A stretch of 64,000 nucleotides of DNA from positions 242,747-306,746 of the forward strand of contig JAIWQS010000078.1 in the NCBI GenBank assembly GCA_029891385.1. The letters run 5' to 3'. The position numbers and the translations under genes were made by a program. The DNA is from Erythroxylum novogranatense (lineage: Eukaryota > Streptophyta > Magnoliopsida > Malpighiales > Erythroxylaceae). Positions 1 to 11,639 of the stretch are shown here, piece after piece; positions within the stretch are counted from its first letter, which is position 1, and every line of letters begins with the position of its first letter. The notes beneath the pieces were generated by a model that searched no databases, was not told where the DNA came from, and worked only from the letters and a program-made list of their open reading frames with translations.

Positions 1-29
1 GTTATAGTTTTCTGTTTGGAACTGGAAAA

Positions 30-844
30 TTGACTTTGTATCGTGACTCCCTTTTGGTGGGACATGGAATTTTGTGTGAGAATTTATACAAACTTGAGTT
101 GAATGATTGTGTTACTGTTGCTTCTTCTTCTTCTCTTAATGCTATTGTTGGTTCTAAACGTATGAGGTTGGATTTGAGATCTTCTATGTTATGGCATAAA
201 CGTTTAGGCCATATTTCTAGAGACAGAATGGAAAGGTTAATAAAGGATGGTGTGTTACAGATCTTGATTTTTTGATTTCACCGATTGTGTTGATCAGATT
301 AAAGGGAAGTTGATTGTCAAGGTTAGAAAAGCAAGATGATAGGAGTTCGAAGTGTTACAGCTTGATTCATACTGACATATGTGGACCATTTATTCCACCT
401 GCCATGGGTGATTATAAATATTTCATCACTTTCATTGATGATTTTTCCAGGTATGGTCATCTGGAGCTCATTCGTGAAAAATCTGAATCTTTAGAAGCAT
501 TTAAGATTTTTAAGGCGAATGTGGAGCTTCAAAAGGGGAAGAAAATCAAGGTAGTGAATTCCGATAGAGGTGGAGAGTATTATGGGCGTTATGATGAGAG
601 TGGGAGGAATCCAGGACCTTTTGCTAGATACTTGCAAGAGTGTGGTATTGAAGCACGATATACAATGCCAGGGACACCCCAGCAGAATGGAATCGTTGAG
701 AGAAGAAACCGCACACTTCTTGATATGTTACGGTGTATGTTGATATATTCTAATTTGCCTGAATTTTTGTGGGGTGAGGCATTGAAGACAGCGGCTTATA
801 TCTTGAATCAAGTACTAGCAAATCGGCCCAAAGACTCCATATGA
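30..844 (+). pseudogene. copia A GAG-pre-integrase and integrase core
   Basis: Positions 30-275 encode the GAG-pre-integrase segment with the WHKRLGHIS motif. A stop at 275 and a frame change follow. Positions 314-844 encode the integrase core: HTDICGPF (first catalytic Asp at residue 21 of this segment), NSDRGGEY (second Asp, residue 84) and [15 protein letters not shown] (catalytic Glu, residue 129). The DDE triad is therefore kept, but the frame ends at 844. From 845 to about 1380 the sequence is the integrase C-terminal and linker region, with several frame changes and no useful open frame. The protein would insert the cDNA copy into host chromatin. Broken, so not functional. Confidence 0.9.
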
Positions 845-1381
845 GTTATGGTCAGCAAGAAACCAAGCTGCGCCATTTTCATGTTTGGGGATGCAAAGGT
901 AAGTGAGGCCTTATAATCCACAATCTAAGAAACTTGATCCAAAACTATCGATGGCTACTTTGTAGGCTACACCATCGGATCAAGGGTTCCAGATTTTATT
1001 GCCCATCTCACACAAACCGTAATTATAGAATCGAGAGAGAGTGTCTATTTTGAAGATGAATTTGACTCAAGTCAAGGTCAAGAGAAATTTTATTCGGGAA
1101 GAACGCATTATAGTCCCTGTACCTGTTACTTCAATTCCTACTGATAATCCTGTGATTGAACAGATTCCAGTAGAGTCTCATGATGAACTTCAGAATCAAG
1201 CACAGGATGAAGTCACTGATACTGGGAATGATGAAGTTGTTGTCGAGATCACAAAGAACATGTAGACACGCCATTCTCGATGATTACATTGTTTATTTGC
1301 GAGAACATGAGTTTGATGTGGGAGGCAATACCGAACGGTCGGGCCAGGAGGCTATAAATAAATCCTCAATCTGCATTATGG

Positions 1382-2896
1382 ATGAATGCAATGGAAGATG
1401 AGATGAGTTCGATGTCACAAAATGAAGTTTGGGATTTGGTTGACCTACCCAAAGGTTGTAAACCTATTGGGTGTAAATGGGTTTACAAAATCAAACATGA
1501 CTCTAGTGGGCAAGTAGAAAGGTATAAAGCCAGACTTGTAGCTAAAGGTTATAGCCAGAGAGAAGGGATTGATTTCAAAGAAACCTTCTCACCAGTTTCA
1601 ACAAAAGATTCATTACGAATCATTATGGCTATAGTTGCTCATTTTGACTTGGAACTCAAACAAATGGATGTGAGGACCGCCTTCTTGAATGGAGATCTGT
1701 ATGAGGATGTCTATATGACATAACCAGTTGGTTTTGAAATGACTGGTAAAGAACACATGGTTTGCAAACTCAAGAAATCCATTTATGGGTTAAAGCAATC
1801 ATCAAGACAGTGATATCTCAAGTTTGATATGATTGTCACTGCAAATGGCTTCAAGGAGAATGTAGTTGATCAATGTATATATATGAAGTTCAGTGGGAGC
1901 AGTTTCATTTTTCTGGTACTGTATGTTGATGACATCCTACTTGCTTCTAATGACTCTAATCTATTGTTTAAGACAAAACAACTGTTGTTTAGTCATTTTG
2001 ATATGAAGGATCTTGGTGAGGCCTCTTATGTACTCGGAATTCAGATTCTTCGAGATAGAGCTAATGGGATCCTTCGATTGTCTCAAAAGACTTACATTGA
2101 TCGGATCTTGAAAAGATTCAACATGCATTCTTGTTCTCCTGGAAAGGCACCGATAGTGAAAGGTGACAAATTCTCAAAGGCCCAATGTCCACAAAATGAT
2201 AAAGAGAGAGATGAAATGAAGGTCGTTCCTTATGCGTCACTTGTCGGTAGCCTGATGTATGCTCAAGTATGCACACGCCCTGATATTGCTTTTGTTGTAG
2301 GCGTGTTGGGAAGATACTTGAGTGATCCTGGTCTTAGCCATTGGAAAGCGGCTAAGAAAGTCATGAGGTATCTTCAGGGTACCAAAGATTATATGTTGAC
2401 TTATCGGCGAGCTGACACTCTTGATATAGTTGGGTTCAGTGATGCTGATTATGCAGGATGTGTGGATGATAAAAGGTCCACTTCAGGCTACATCTTTATG
2501 ATGGCTGGAGGAGCTGTATCATGGAAAAGTGTTAAACAGACACTCACAGCGTCCTCTACCATGGAGGCAGAGTATATGGCGTGTTATGAGGCAGCTTGTC
2601 AATCGATATGGTTGCGGAATTTTATTTCAGCATTGAGTATTGTTGACTCTATTTCGAGTCCGCTGAAATTGTATTGTGATAATTCCCAGTTGTAGCTTTC
2701 TAAGAACACTAGGAGTACTTCTCGCTCAAAGCATATTGATATAAAGTACTATTTTGTTAAAGAGAAAGTCGCTGAATCCCTCATCACTGTTGAGTATACG
2801 CCTACAGCTAGCATGTTAGCAGATCCACTCACAAAAGGCTTACCTATATGTGTATTTGCAGAACATGTTTCCCGCATGGGATTGTTAGGAGCCTAG
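1382..2896 (+). pseudogene. copia A reverse transcriptase and RNase H
   Basis: One frame runs from 1382 to the terminal TAG at 2894-2896, interrupted only by in-frame stops at 1721-1723 (TAA where Gln is usual), 1811-1813 (TGA where Trp is usual) and 2693-2695 (TAG). RT motifs: NEVWDLVDLPKG at the start, KARLVAKGYSQ, then LYVDDILLAS carrying the catalytic YVDD near 1921-1945. RNase H is marked by GFSDADYAGC, SWKSVKQ and AEYMA near 2430-2580. The C-terminal RSKHID motif and ADPLTKGLP segment follow the last stop in the same frame. The stops look like single transitions, so the frame is otherwise well kept. Confidence 0.93.
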
Positions 2897-3193
2897 CTGA
2901 ATAAGATTAGTGGGAGTTTGTTATGCTGTGTTGAACATGTTGGCATTTTGTATGGATTGTTTATGATTTTGTTTTTGGATATATAAGACATGCATAATGA
3001 TATTTGCAGTCATCTTTATTCTATATATCGTACTGCACGCATGTTATGTTATTGTGGTATTTGAACATCACCAGGGCCGAATCATATGTAGTATATATAT
3101 CCTGTCGATATGATATTTCATATGATTCATTTGATTGCTTGTGGATGATGGAGATTGGTGTGGTGGTTTGATTATATTGTCCAAGTGGGAGAA
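2897..3193 (+). other. copia A 3' untranslated region and polypurine tract
   Basis: Non-coding stretch between the pol stop and the LTR. It ends in the purine run AAGTGGGAGAA (3183-3193), which abuts TGTTATAAATAC, the expected PPT-LTR junction of a copia element. A related AGTGGGAG block occurs earlier, near 2908. No gene is seen. Confidence 0.7.
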
Positions 3194-3663
3194 TGTTATA
3201 AATACATGTTAGACATGTTAGTGGACTACTATAATCACAACTTAATTCCATATGCCTAACCACAAAATGAATTGCCTAATGTACATGTAATAACCATAAT
3301 GGGATGGTTAAGTTGCTAATTGCATTTGAGGCACATGGTGGTACCCTAATGACTATATGTTGGCCCATTAAACTATAGTCCATATACCCATACACTATGA
3401 TACAATTAACCAATTTTTCTACCCCTTAGGGTAGGTGTGGTTGTTGGTGAGTAATATACATAGTGTGTGTGTGTTTGGAAAAAAGACAAGGGGGTTGTTC
3501 TACCATAAGCTCTCTGGAAAAGGTTTGTTTTGTTTTTCCTTTGATAGGTTTTGGAGCAAGATGGAGAGGATCCAAGGCATGCCAAATATTGGAGGTTTGT
3601 GTTCTTAATCTTGCAATGCTCTAAATAAGATGAGATCTTGGTTGTTGGATGTGTTTAATGACA
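3194..3663 (+). repeat. copia A 3' LTR
   Basis: Starts with TGTTATAAATAC directly after the PPT. The 5' LTR is outside the window, so the right end cannot be fixed by comparison; TGACA at about 3663 is the best guess, with 3706 as the outer limit. A TG microsatellite lies near 3459-3473. Confidence 0.6.
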
Positions 3664-3710
3664 CATTTAAAGTTAGCACCAACTACATGGAACTTACACT
3701 TATCACATTT

Positions 3711-3722
3711 GCTCTGATACCA
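3711..3722 (-). other. Primer binding site of gypsy A (initiator-Met tRNA)
   Basis: On the minus strand this reads TGGTATCAGAGC, complementary to the 3' end of plant initiator-Met tRNA. It lies 4 nt from the end of the LTR at 3727 in minus orientation. This fixes the LTR as a 5' LTR of a minus-strand element rather than a solo LTR. Confidence 0.85.
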
Positions 3723-3726
3723 CAGA

Positions 3727-6700
3727 TGTCAGACCCCGCTCCCGGAGCCCAACTTTCGTAGTCCGAAACCTTATGCTTATAACCTTGCAGAATTCTTAAC
3801 TGTAACTCCACCTTGAGACGAGTACACTACTTAAACATCACAAATACATATTGACTTGTTCATATCAAATATAGCTTGAAGCCTCACGCTCATATAGAGG
3901 CAAGAATCACCTTGATCGAGTTATATAACTCAAGATACACTCCATAAATCTAAAGGAGTTCATATCCCAAACACCGCTCTCTTAACTGACCTCTCACTTG
4001 CTTTAATGCAAACTTCCTTAATTTCACTCCAATTTATACTAATTTTGTAGCAAGAATGGTACATGTCTTATAAATCCAATGGTTCAAACCTCACCTCAAT
4101 TGAAGGCGGATGAGGAATTATGCCCAAAAGAGCAGACCATGCTCACTTCTAAAACCCAAATGAAACTCTTTTGGCGCAATTCTCATAACTTTTAATCTAG
4201 AGGTCGGATTGTGTTCGTTCTTTCATCATTTGAAAGTAGACATCTATATATACAACTCTCATGAAGACTACAAAATGAGATTCTGTCTCTAACTATGCCC
4301 AAAACACTTGACTAACAACTCGACTTATGCTGGATGATCACTCATAACTCGAGTTATTGCTGACAACTCGACTTGTCGAGACAAATAAGTCGACTTATCA
4401 CTAACAAGTCGACTTATCGAGACAAATAACTCGAGTTATGCTTCACAAGTCGACTTATGGGACCAATAACTCGACTTATGTGAACCAATAACTCGAGTTC
4501 TGTCTATTCGACTCGATTCTAACCTCTACACTCTCTTGACTTATCCCAAACACCATGAACACTCCAATCCTTTCTAGACCTACCCATTTCTATGCCAAAC
4601 TCATTCATTCAATAATTTGACACCTCCTCTCATGTCAAACACCTAGTTTGACTTATAAAAAGACTCAAGTTCAACTTCAATGATCCTATACATTTACTCA
4701 TGCAAAGCTCATTAACCATCATTCAAAACATTCTTACTTCTACATAAGATTCATCAATCACAACTCTATACACATCTTTACTTGAACTAAACATGTATTT
4801 CTACCCACATGGAGTTTAAAGCCATTCGACACAACTTTAAAAGCCACACTTGACATGTTATTAATCTGTCTTGAGAAACCATGACAAACCGTCATTCATG
4901 CATTTCATTCACATCAAAACAAATGTTTTACAATGCTTTAGTAGGCATTTCAAGCCTATTACATTTCAATCAAAATACATCTTGCCAAAATAAATCTGTT
5001 TCTCAAAAGCAACCTAAAGCATTGATTTCTAGAAAGATCATTTCAAATACAAGACCAAAAGAAAATCTTGGAGTAAATGCCTTTAAGCTTGCTCCTCGAC
5101 ATCCCCGCTTCATTTCTGGAGAATTTGAGGGGTGAGCTTTAGCTCCGTGGGTAACACATTTATATTTATATAACAAGCATGTCCATTTAATTATTCATAC
5201 TTTTAGCAATCTTTCAATGAAGTCATGATAGATACATCATGCAATTTTCATCAATACATAAACATAATTTCTCACAATTCAATCATTCATAATTATTGCA
5301 CTTTCATGTTATCACATATGAAACACATCAAATGGCTCGGTAAGTCCATATTCTCGCAACCATATAGTCTCATTTAATGAGGTTATATGGGCAAATCTTG
5401 AGGAGTCCAAAATAATGGATCATCCTATGCCACAATCAGGCAAATGGCGAAGGCTTTCATGGTCGACGTGCACGTGGCGGTTCTTGGGACTATACCTTAC
5501 CCACATAACACAACAATCATGATCATACAAGAAAATTGGACTGTTTCTTGTCCAATTTTCCATTCCTTTAGAAATCATCTTTGTCATACATCATTCATGC
5601 TTTTCATCATATTCATTTAACAAGTTTCTCCAAAACAACTTCATTCGCCATCATACAATGTACATCTATAAGCATCATAATTTCATACTCATTTAGGCTA
5701 TTTCATTCAATACTAGCTCAACCATCATCAAATCATCAACATGTATCATTTTCATTTACACAAAACTCATGATTAATGATATCTAACCACTACTATCACA
5801 AGCATTTAATACAATCATCAAGTAATCAATACTCATTAATGTCATGCATTAATTTACATTTATAGCTTATATACATAAAGATAAATATGAAATCCACCTT
5901 GTATCCTTGCTTAAACTTGTCAAGGAAGTTCCTCTTCTTGTTCTTCTCCTTTTCTTCTTTCCTTCATTAAAACCAAAACCCATAATCACTTAGGGTTTTA
6001 AAATTGAAAACCTAATGAACCTAAGTCATGAAATTAACCCTAGAATCACTAAACCCACTTCATTTCTAAGCTTTCCAAACCATAACCCAAGCAAAAGCTT
6101 AACCTTGAAAACATAACTTACCTTGATTCTCGACTAACCCAAAGGGTTTCTTAGCTTAAAAGGCAGCTTCTCCTCTTCACTTTTCTTCTTGCACTTTCTT
6201 CAAAACTCTCTAAATCTCAAACCCTAGCCACTTCTCTTCTTCTTCTCCTCTTCTTCTCCTCTTCACCGAAATCCTCTTCTCCTCTCTCAATTTTCGTTTT
6301 TCTTCTTCCTTCCTCCTACAACCTCACTTAAAATCCTCCTTTATACTTCTTTCATTCCACTTAAGCCCATAAGGCCCTAAGCCCACTCATTTCCTTCTTT
6401 CTTATTCTTTTACTTCCCTACTACCTCTTTAACTACTCAAGCCTACTTCTTCATTTAAGCCCATTAATTTCAAGCCCATCTTATTCTTATCTCTTCTTTC
6501 TTTTATTTCATTTGGACCCAAAGCCCAATTAACACATTAAATTACCTCTAATTTATTTAAACCAACTATCACATTTAATACTTGCTATCTAACTCATTTA
6601 ATCACATTTATTTATTACCCAACTCATTTAATTCATGCCAACTAATACATTTACTAACATTAATTCTTAACACCTAACTCATTTAATGTCATATGCTAAT

Positions 6701-6785
6701 CCATGCTAACTTTATTAAATACTATATTAATTCACCCCATTAATCTAATCATGCTTGATTTATCATTAAAAAATTTGGGGTAACA
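3727..6785 (-). mobile_element. 5' LTR of a Tekay/Del-like gypsy element (gypsy A)
   Basis: In minus orientation the LTR begins TGTTACCCCAAAT (at 6785) and ends GGGGTCTGACA (at 3727), followed by the PBS. About 3.06 kb, long but usual for Tekay/Del-type chromoviruses. Only this LTR, the PBS and at most a few tens of bases of interior remain; the rest lies beyond copia A, outside the window. On its right the sequence is in mid-frame of a LINE reverse transcriptase, so gypsy A inserted into the LINE. The pyrimidine-rich stretch 5930-6330 is typical LTR leader. No protein is encoded here; small open frames (4881-5135, 5581-5772) look spurious. Confidence 0.8.
4313..4501. repeat. Array of short TCGA-centred palindromes in gypsy A LTR
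   Basis: About nine cores of the type ACTCGAGT, AGTCGACT or ACTCGACT, spaced roughly 20-25 nt apart. Two are perfect 14-bp palindromes: ATAACTCGAGTTAT (4344-4357) and ATAAGTCGACTTAT (4385-4398). The array sits next to the block TATGCCCAAAACAC (minus: TTTTGGGCATA) at about 4297-4312. Equivalent arrays occur in gypsy B and gypsy C. Confidence 0.85.
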
Positions 6786-6980
6786 ATTAGTATTGGGCTA
6801 CACCAAGGCTCCATATTAAGCCCTTTTTTGTTCGTAGTAGTGATGGATGGGTTTACTAAGAATATTTAAGGAGATGTGTCTTGTTGTATGTTGTTTGCTG
6901 ATGGTATTGTCTTAGTGGATGAGATAAGAGAGGAGGTCAATATCAAGATAGAATATCGGAGAGAAATGTTAGACTTAAAG
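6786..6980 (+). pseudogene. LINE reverse transcriptase fragment, part 1
   Basis: Translates as a non-LTR (LINE/L1-type) RT: GLHQGSILSP (RT motif region) and LFADGIVLVDE near 6890-6915. The catalytic FADD box reads FADG here, so the second Asp is lost. A stop lies between the two motifs. The fragment starts abruptly in mid-domain at the gypsy A boundary and stops at a solo LTR at 6981. The 5' part of the LINE would lie outside the window, beyond gypsy A. Non-functional relic. Confidence 0.85.
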
Positions 6981-8024
6981 TGTAACATCCCGTTATCGGA
7001 GTGACGGGTAGATTGGTAATTTGGATCGGGTTAGGATTTGGTACAGGCAAAGTGTTGCATTGCACATGCATTACCGTTTTGATAGTCATTGATAAATGAT
7101 TATTGACCGCATAAGTATATATATGTACATACATGTATGATAATTCCGAAACTTGATTGTGAAATTGGTTATAATTGGTTTATGAAAATTGGATATTTAG
7201 TAAGTGTATAATTGGGTTTTGAATATGAACTTGGAATGAAATGGATTATAGAAAAGGAAATTGAAATTGAGTATAGAATGAGCATTTCCTAATTTTGTGA
7301 ATTTATGAGAATTTTTCGGAAATTTTAGAGTTTTGGATCCGGACCAAAAATTTGGCTATGGATTGATTAATGTGATTCCGGTCCCAGATTGATTGACAAA
7401 TAATATGAAATAAATTGAATTATGATTTTGGAAATTTTTGGTTATGAGTAAGCGAAATTGGGAGTAAAATAGAATAAGAATCGGACGTGTTAATCTCTAA
7501 GAATTGGACATGAAGTGGAGGATCTCATATATATATGTATAAGCTTAAGGTAAGCTTATTTCTTCATTCTCTTCGCCGCAAATTTGGTCGTGAGTGTGAG
7601 AAATCGTGGATTTGGAGTTGCTTGAGGATTTATTTTAAATTATTTGGTTTATTAGAGATTAATTGAATTTGAGATTTAGAAGATCGAATTGATACAAATT
7701 AAAATTCGGAGTTTGAATCAGATGATTATCGGGATCGAATGACAAATGATTAGTGAATATGATTTTAATTGAAATGTGATTATAGACTATGGAAATTGGT
7801 AAATTGGTTTATAATTGAAATTGTTTTGTAATTGCAAATGTTTTGTTTTAATTGAGCCAAATCATTATTGTTTTACGCACTCAACTGTTTTCGTAAGAAA
7901 AGAAAAATGTCATATCGAGTTTTAAAAAGGTAGTGGTTGTTCTAGTACGCCACCCTCGCGGGTCACGGGCTCGGATATCACTGTTGATGTCGGGTTCGGG
8001 TCTCGTCGGGAGTGGGGTGCTACA
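6981..8024. mobile_element. Solo LTR (gypsy-like) with perfect target duplication
   Basis: Begins TGTAACATCCCG and ends GGGGTGCTACA, 1044 bp. Flanked by TAAAG at 6976-6980 and 8025-8029, a perfect 5-bp target site duplication. The flanks join into one continuous LINE reading. There is no internal region, PBS or PPT, so this is a solo LTR left by recombination between two LTRs. Orientation by the TGTAACATCCCG start is probably +. Confidence 0.92.
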
Positions 8025-8551
8025 TAAAGAGTTTCAAAATAAACAGAACTAAGACTGAGTACTTAAAATGTAACTTTTTGGGCCATCAAGTGGCTATTGA
8101 TGTGGAGGTAAAGATTGGATCAGAAATTATATCATAGAAGGAGTGTTGTAAGTACCTAGGGTTTACCATCCAAAGCAATGGAGAGATCAATGAAAATATA
8201 GCCCATCGTATCAGATCAGGGAGGCTCAAATGGAGAAGTGCATCAGAAGTTTTATGTGACAAGAAGCTACCATTCAAGCTTAAAGGCAAATTATATTTCT
8301 TAGCAATTAGGCTAACAATGTTATATGAGACAGAGTGTTGGCCCATCAAACAAATACACAATGATAAACTTTTGGGGACAAAGATAAGTATGCTCCAGTA
8401 GATGTGTAACCTTACTAGAAGAGATAAGATCAAGAATTTAATGGTCAAAGACAAATTAAAGATGACTGGTATTAATGACAAATTGAGAATCACAAGGCAT
8501 AAGTGATTCAGACATATTAAAAGGAGACATCCTGACTTTCAAGTAAGAAGG
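8025..8551 (+). pseudogene. LINE RT C-terminal fragment, part 2
   Basis: Continues the LINE frame directly after the solo LTR. Recognisable family segments: KTEYLKCNF near 8055, KYLGFTIQSNG near 8140-8170, RIRSGRLKWRSASEVLCDKK near 8210-8265, YETECWPI near 8325, and GINDKLRITRH plus RHIKRR near 8470-8530. At least three in-frame stops. It ends in mid-frame at 8551, where a CACTA element begins; the open minus-strand frame at 8086-8493 is only its shadow. Confidence 0.88.
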
Positions 8552-9562
8552 CACCATAAGAAATTGTATTTTTAGTGAAAGTAAAAGTTTTCATTAAAAG
8601 CGGTAATATTGATCACTACTATTAATAGTGTCCAATTTTTAAAGTCATCACCTTCCATCACAAATTTAGAAAAAATGTTACAATTATGCAACACTTTTGT
8701 GGCAAAAGACCTGACATTAAAAACTATGGAATGTATAACAAAATTATATGATCACAGGAACTTTACATATTTATAACAAGTTTATCGACATAAACAATAT
8801 AAAGTAGTGACAAATAAAGTTGTAACAATACTTTATTTTATTGTGACAACATCCTCGCCATTAAAATAATTGAAAATAGTGACAAAATATTTGTCACTTG
8901 TGCTTTTTTATCAGTGTTCATTACTTCTTGGTTACTAATATTTTAAGGAAAAATGTCAACATCATTTTGTCACAAAAATGAAAATTGTTCTTACAAAAAA
9001 TATTTTCACTAATGTGTTTATTATTGTCACAAATAAAACTATCAATTCAACAAAGAAATTGCATTAGTGGTAACAGAAAATTACATCCGTGACTATATTG
9101 GCTAACAAATTTCATCACAAGTATGAAAGTTATATGTTATAATAATATTGTCACTAATAATATTATTAAATTTAACATTTTAATTGCTTAATCTATAAAA
9201 AATTTGCATCAATGACCATCAAATAGAAGTTGTCACAAATGATACGGATTTTTAGTGCCAAGATATTGTCACACAAGCAAATAAAATTTATTAGTATATA
9301 TAAAATCACCAAAATGTACAAAATTTAATTTCCAATATATAAAATTGGAAAATTTAATATCCAAGACAATTGTATTTATTACAATTATTCCAAACTATTA
9401 TGTACTAATTTAAGCTAAAACTCTCAAAGGTAAATTATATTCTTCCATATGAAGTTTGCTATTGATTTGTTTCCTACAAAATAAATAAAAAATAGAATCA
9501 ATTAATTAGTTTATAAAATATTAAGATATAAGTTTAGTAATAACATTTTATAATAATATAAT
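8552..9562. repeat. CACTA left subterminal region
   Basis: AT-rich, gene-free. Dense TTGTCAC, GTGACAA and close variants on both strands from about 8640 to 9270, for example near 8806, 8870 and 8897. Ends at the copia B target site ATAAT (9558-9562). Confidence 0.7.
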
Positions 9563-11615
9563 TCTTGGATCGGAAAAAGAAAACATGCTTTGTTTGGAAA
9601 AACGGTAGATTTCAAAACTTTTAAGAAATCATTACTTGCAGCGAAGCAACAAATCCAAATCAACATGCCAATCCATACATGATATGGTATAAAGATAATA
9701 AATATAAACAAGATCAGAGTATTACCGACTCTTCGCCATGCTTTTAAATCCTCATTTCGCTATCCTCTCCTTCTTCGTATCCAAATCCTTTGCCTTTGAC
9801 TCTTTTCCTTTAGCAATCTACTTTCTCCTTGTTGTAGTATCCTCAACCAATTAGATTTACCACCTGTTCTTCAAGGACAATTAGGTTAACAAAATCCTTT
9901 GGTGGAAAGGAGAAGAAATGTTTCGAGGAGATTTTCTTAGAAGAAGAAGCAAAATTGAAACTCTTTCAATTGGTATTTTGATTCTCTCTTTCATCAAAGG
10001 AGAGAAGGTGTAAAGAACATGCAAGAACTCTTTCTTGCCTACCAATTTCAGATATGCATGGATGGAAGAGAGAGAGGCATCAAATGCATCACTTCTTTCA
10101 TTAATCACTCATAAAATAGCCAATAAATGAGATTATCTTCATTTATCTTTATGATGGCTATTTGAAAAGACCATAACCTAAAATTCAATACCTAAGAAGA
10201 AAGAAGAAAGATGGTCCATCTAATGTACATCTTTCATCTTTAATATAATGAATGCAAATAGGTTACAAGTCAACATTAAAAGACAACCATTAAACCATTT
10301 AATGGTAAGTTCATAATTCTATTTAATGATGATTAACCATAATAAAGATCATCTTTATTTAGCATTTTAATGTCAAATGTGTGGTTACACATTTAACATA
10401 GGAATAACCGAAATTGCTATCTTCTTCTTAAAATTGTTTTAATATAATTAATCTAATTAATTATATTAAACCAAAAACCAAGATTACTAAATGTACATTT
10501 GGGCTTCTTTAATTGTAGACCAAGCCCAAGATTCAATTATGGGCTTCTAATTAACCTCCATTTATATTTCTTACTTAGCTTGATAACCTTCCTTAAAGCC
10601 AGTGGGGAATCTTATTGAACTTTGATAATTCAAGCTCCAATAAGTCCGTAATTAATTCAATCTCATTGAATTAATTCTAACAGATAACTAAATGTCATTC
10701 CACTAAAGACAATTAGTTGAACTCTTGAATTATTAAATATTATGAGAATATGTCCAATTGCAAACCCTATTTAGAACCTTATTATAGCCATCCGCACAAT
10801 AAAGGGTAAAATTACCGTTTTGCCCTTATGTTGGTTTTCCTTCAGATCTCTCATTTTACTTTATATGGTGATTAACACATAAGATCTCATCTCAAGATAA
10901 GACTTGATGGGTAGCTAGTCCATAAAACTATCAAGCGCCGCTTAATCACCAAATCTCTTTAAAACATCTCTAAGAAATGATAACACTATAAACTCTTTAT
11001 TCGAGTGAATGTTTCGATACATGTTTCAATTAATAATTTCAACATGTAGATACCGGATTAATACTCTGTAAAAATCCATTCGATCATATCAAGAATTATA
11101 ATGAAACATATATGAGTTCACCACTCATCAAGATTATGGTTCATAATAAGTGAATGCTTTAGTTGTATGTTTTAAGATTAAAGTAACGGCCCACTTTATT
11201 CTTAAAAACATACTTGATTTCAGATTCATTTAATAGTGTCATTATCGATAGTCAACTACTATTGTGATATGAAACTCATCATTACCTTGAAGTAAACTCC
11301 TTTACTTATATGGAGATAAATCGCAACACTATAGATCTAAACCATAATCAGCGACCAACTTGATTATTCAATTGTGAATCAATTAATTGATTCTAATAAT
11401 ATACATGTTTCCCATACATCTCTATGTATATATATATATTACTTACAAAAGAATTTTGGTACCTTATGACCTGATATATAATGCTCATACAGATATAACC
11501 AAACTCTTTTGTTTTATTAATAATAAATATTTTCATTACAAATCAGAATCAAGAAGATAAAGTTACATGTAAATACACTTGCTTTCTAGGGCATTATATT
11601 TACATAACTCCAACA
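9563..11615 (-). repeat. copia B 3' LTR (left)
   Basis: Matches 26395-28442 along its length; shared landmarks include the GATCGG/GATCGT start, a AATATAATTAATCTAATTAATTA-like AT block near 10440-10465, and the end ACTCCAACA. In element orientation it starts TGTTGGAGT. The two copies differ by many small indels, so insertion is not recent. Open frames inside (9511-9711, 9881-10108) are not conserved domains. Confidence 0.9.
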
Positions 11616-11632
11616 ATCTCCCACTTGCCCTA
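11616..11632 (-). other. copia B polypurine tract
   Basis: Minus strand reads GGGCAAGTGGGAGAT immediately before the LTR start TGTTGG, the classical copia PPT. Confidence 0.8.
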
Positions 11633-11639
11633 AAGCAAG

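Larger units (their letters stand above)
1..3663 (+). mobile_element. Ty1/copia retrotransposon (copia A), 5'-truncated by window edge
   Basis: The window opens inside the pol gene of a copia element. Order seen: GAG-pre-integrase, integrase, reverse transcriptase, RNase H, polypurine tract, 3' LTR. Integrase before RT is diagnostic of Ty1/copia. The reading frame is broken by several stops and frameshifts, so it cannot make an intact polyprotein. The 3' end is uncertain: the LTR could stop near TGACA at about 3663 or run to about 3706, directly before the PBS of the gypsy element to its right. That close junction suggests copia A inserted into the interior of that gypsy element. Confidence 0.9.

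Noticed and set aside
3021..3263. 80-codon minus-strand frame at the copia A 3' end
   Set aside because: Spans the PPT-LTR junction; no domain.
4313..4501. CRISPR-like spaced repeats
   Set aside because: Units are short palindromes with variable spacing, without constant repeats and unique spacers, in plant LTR DNA.
8086..8493. 135-codon minus-strand frame
   Set aside because: Shadow of the LINE RT fragment read on the plus strand.
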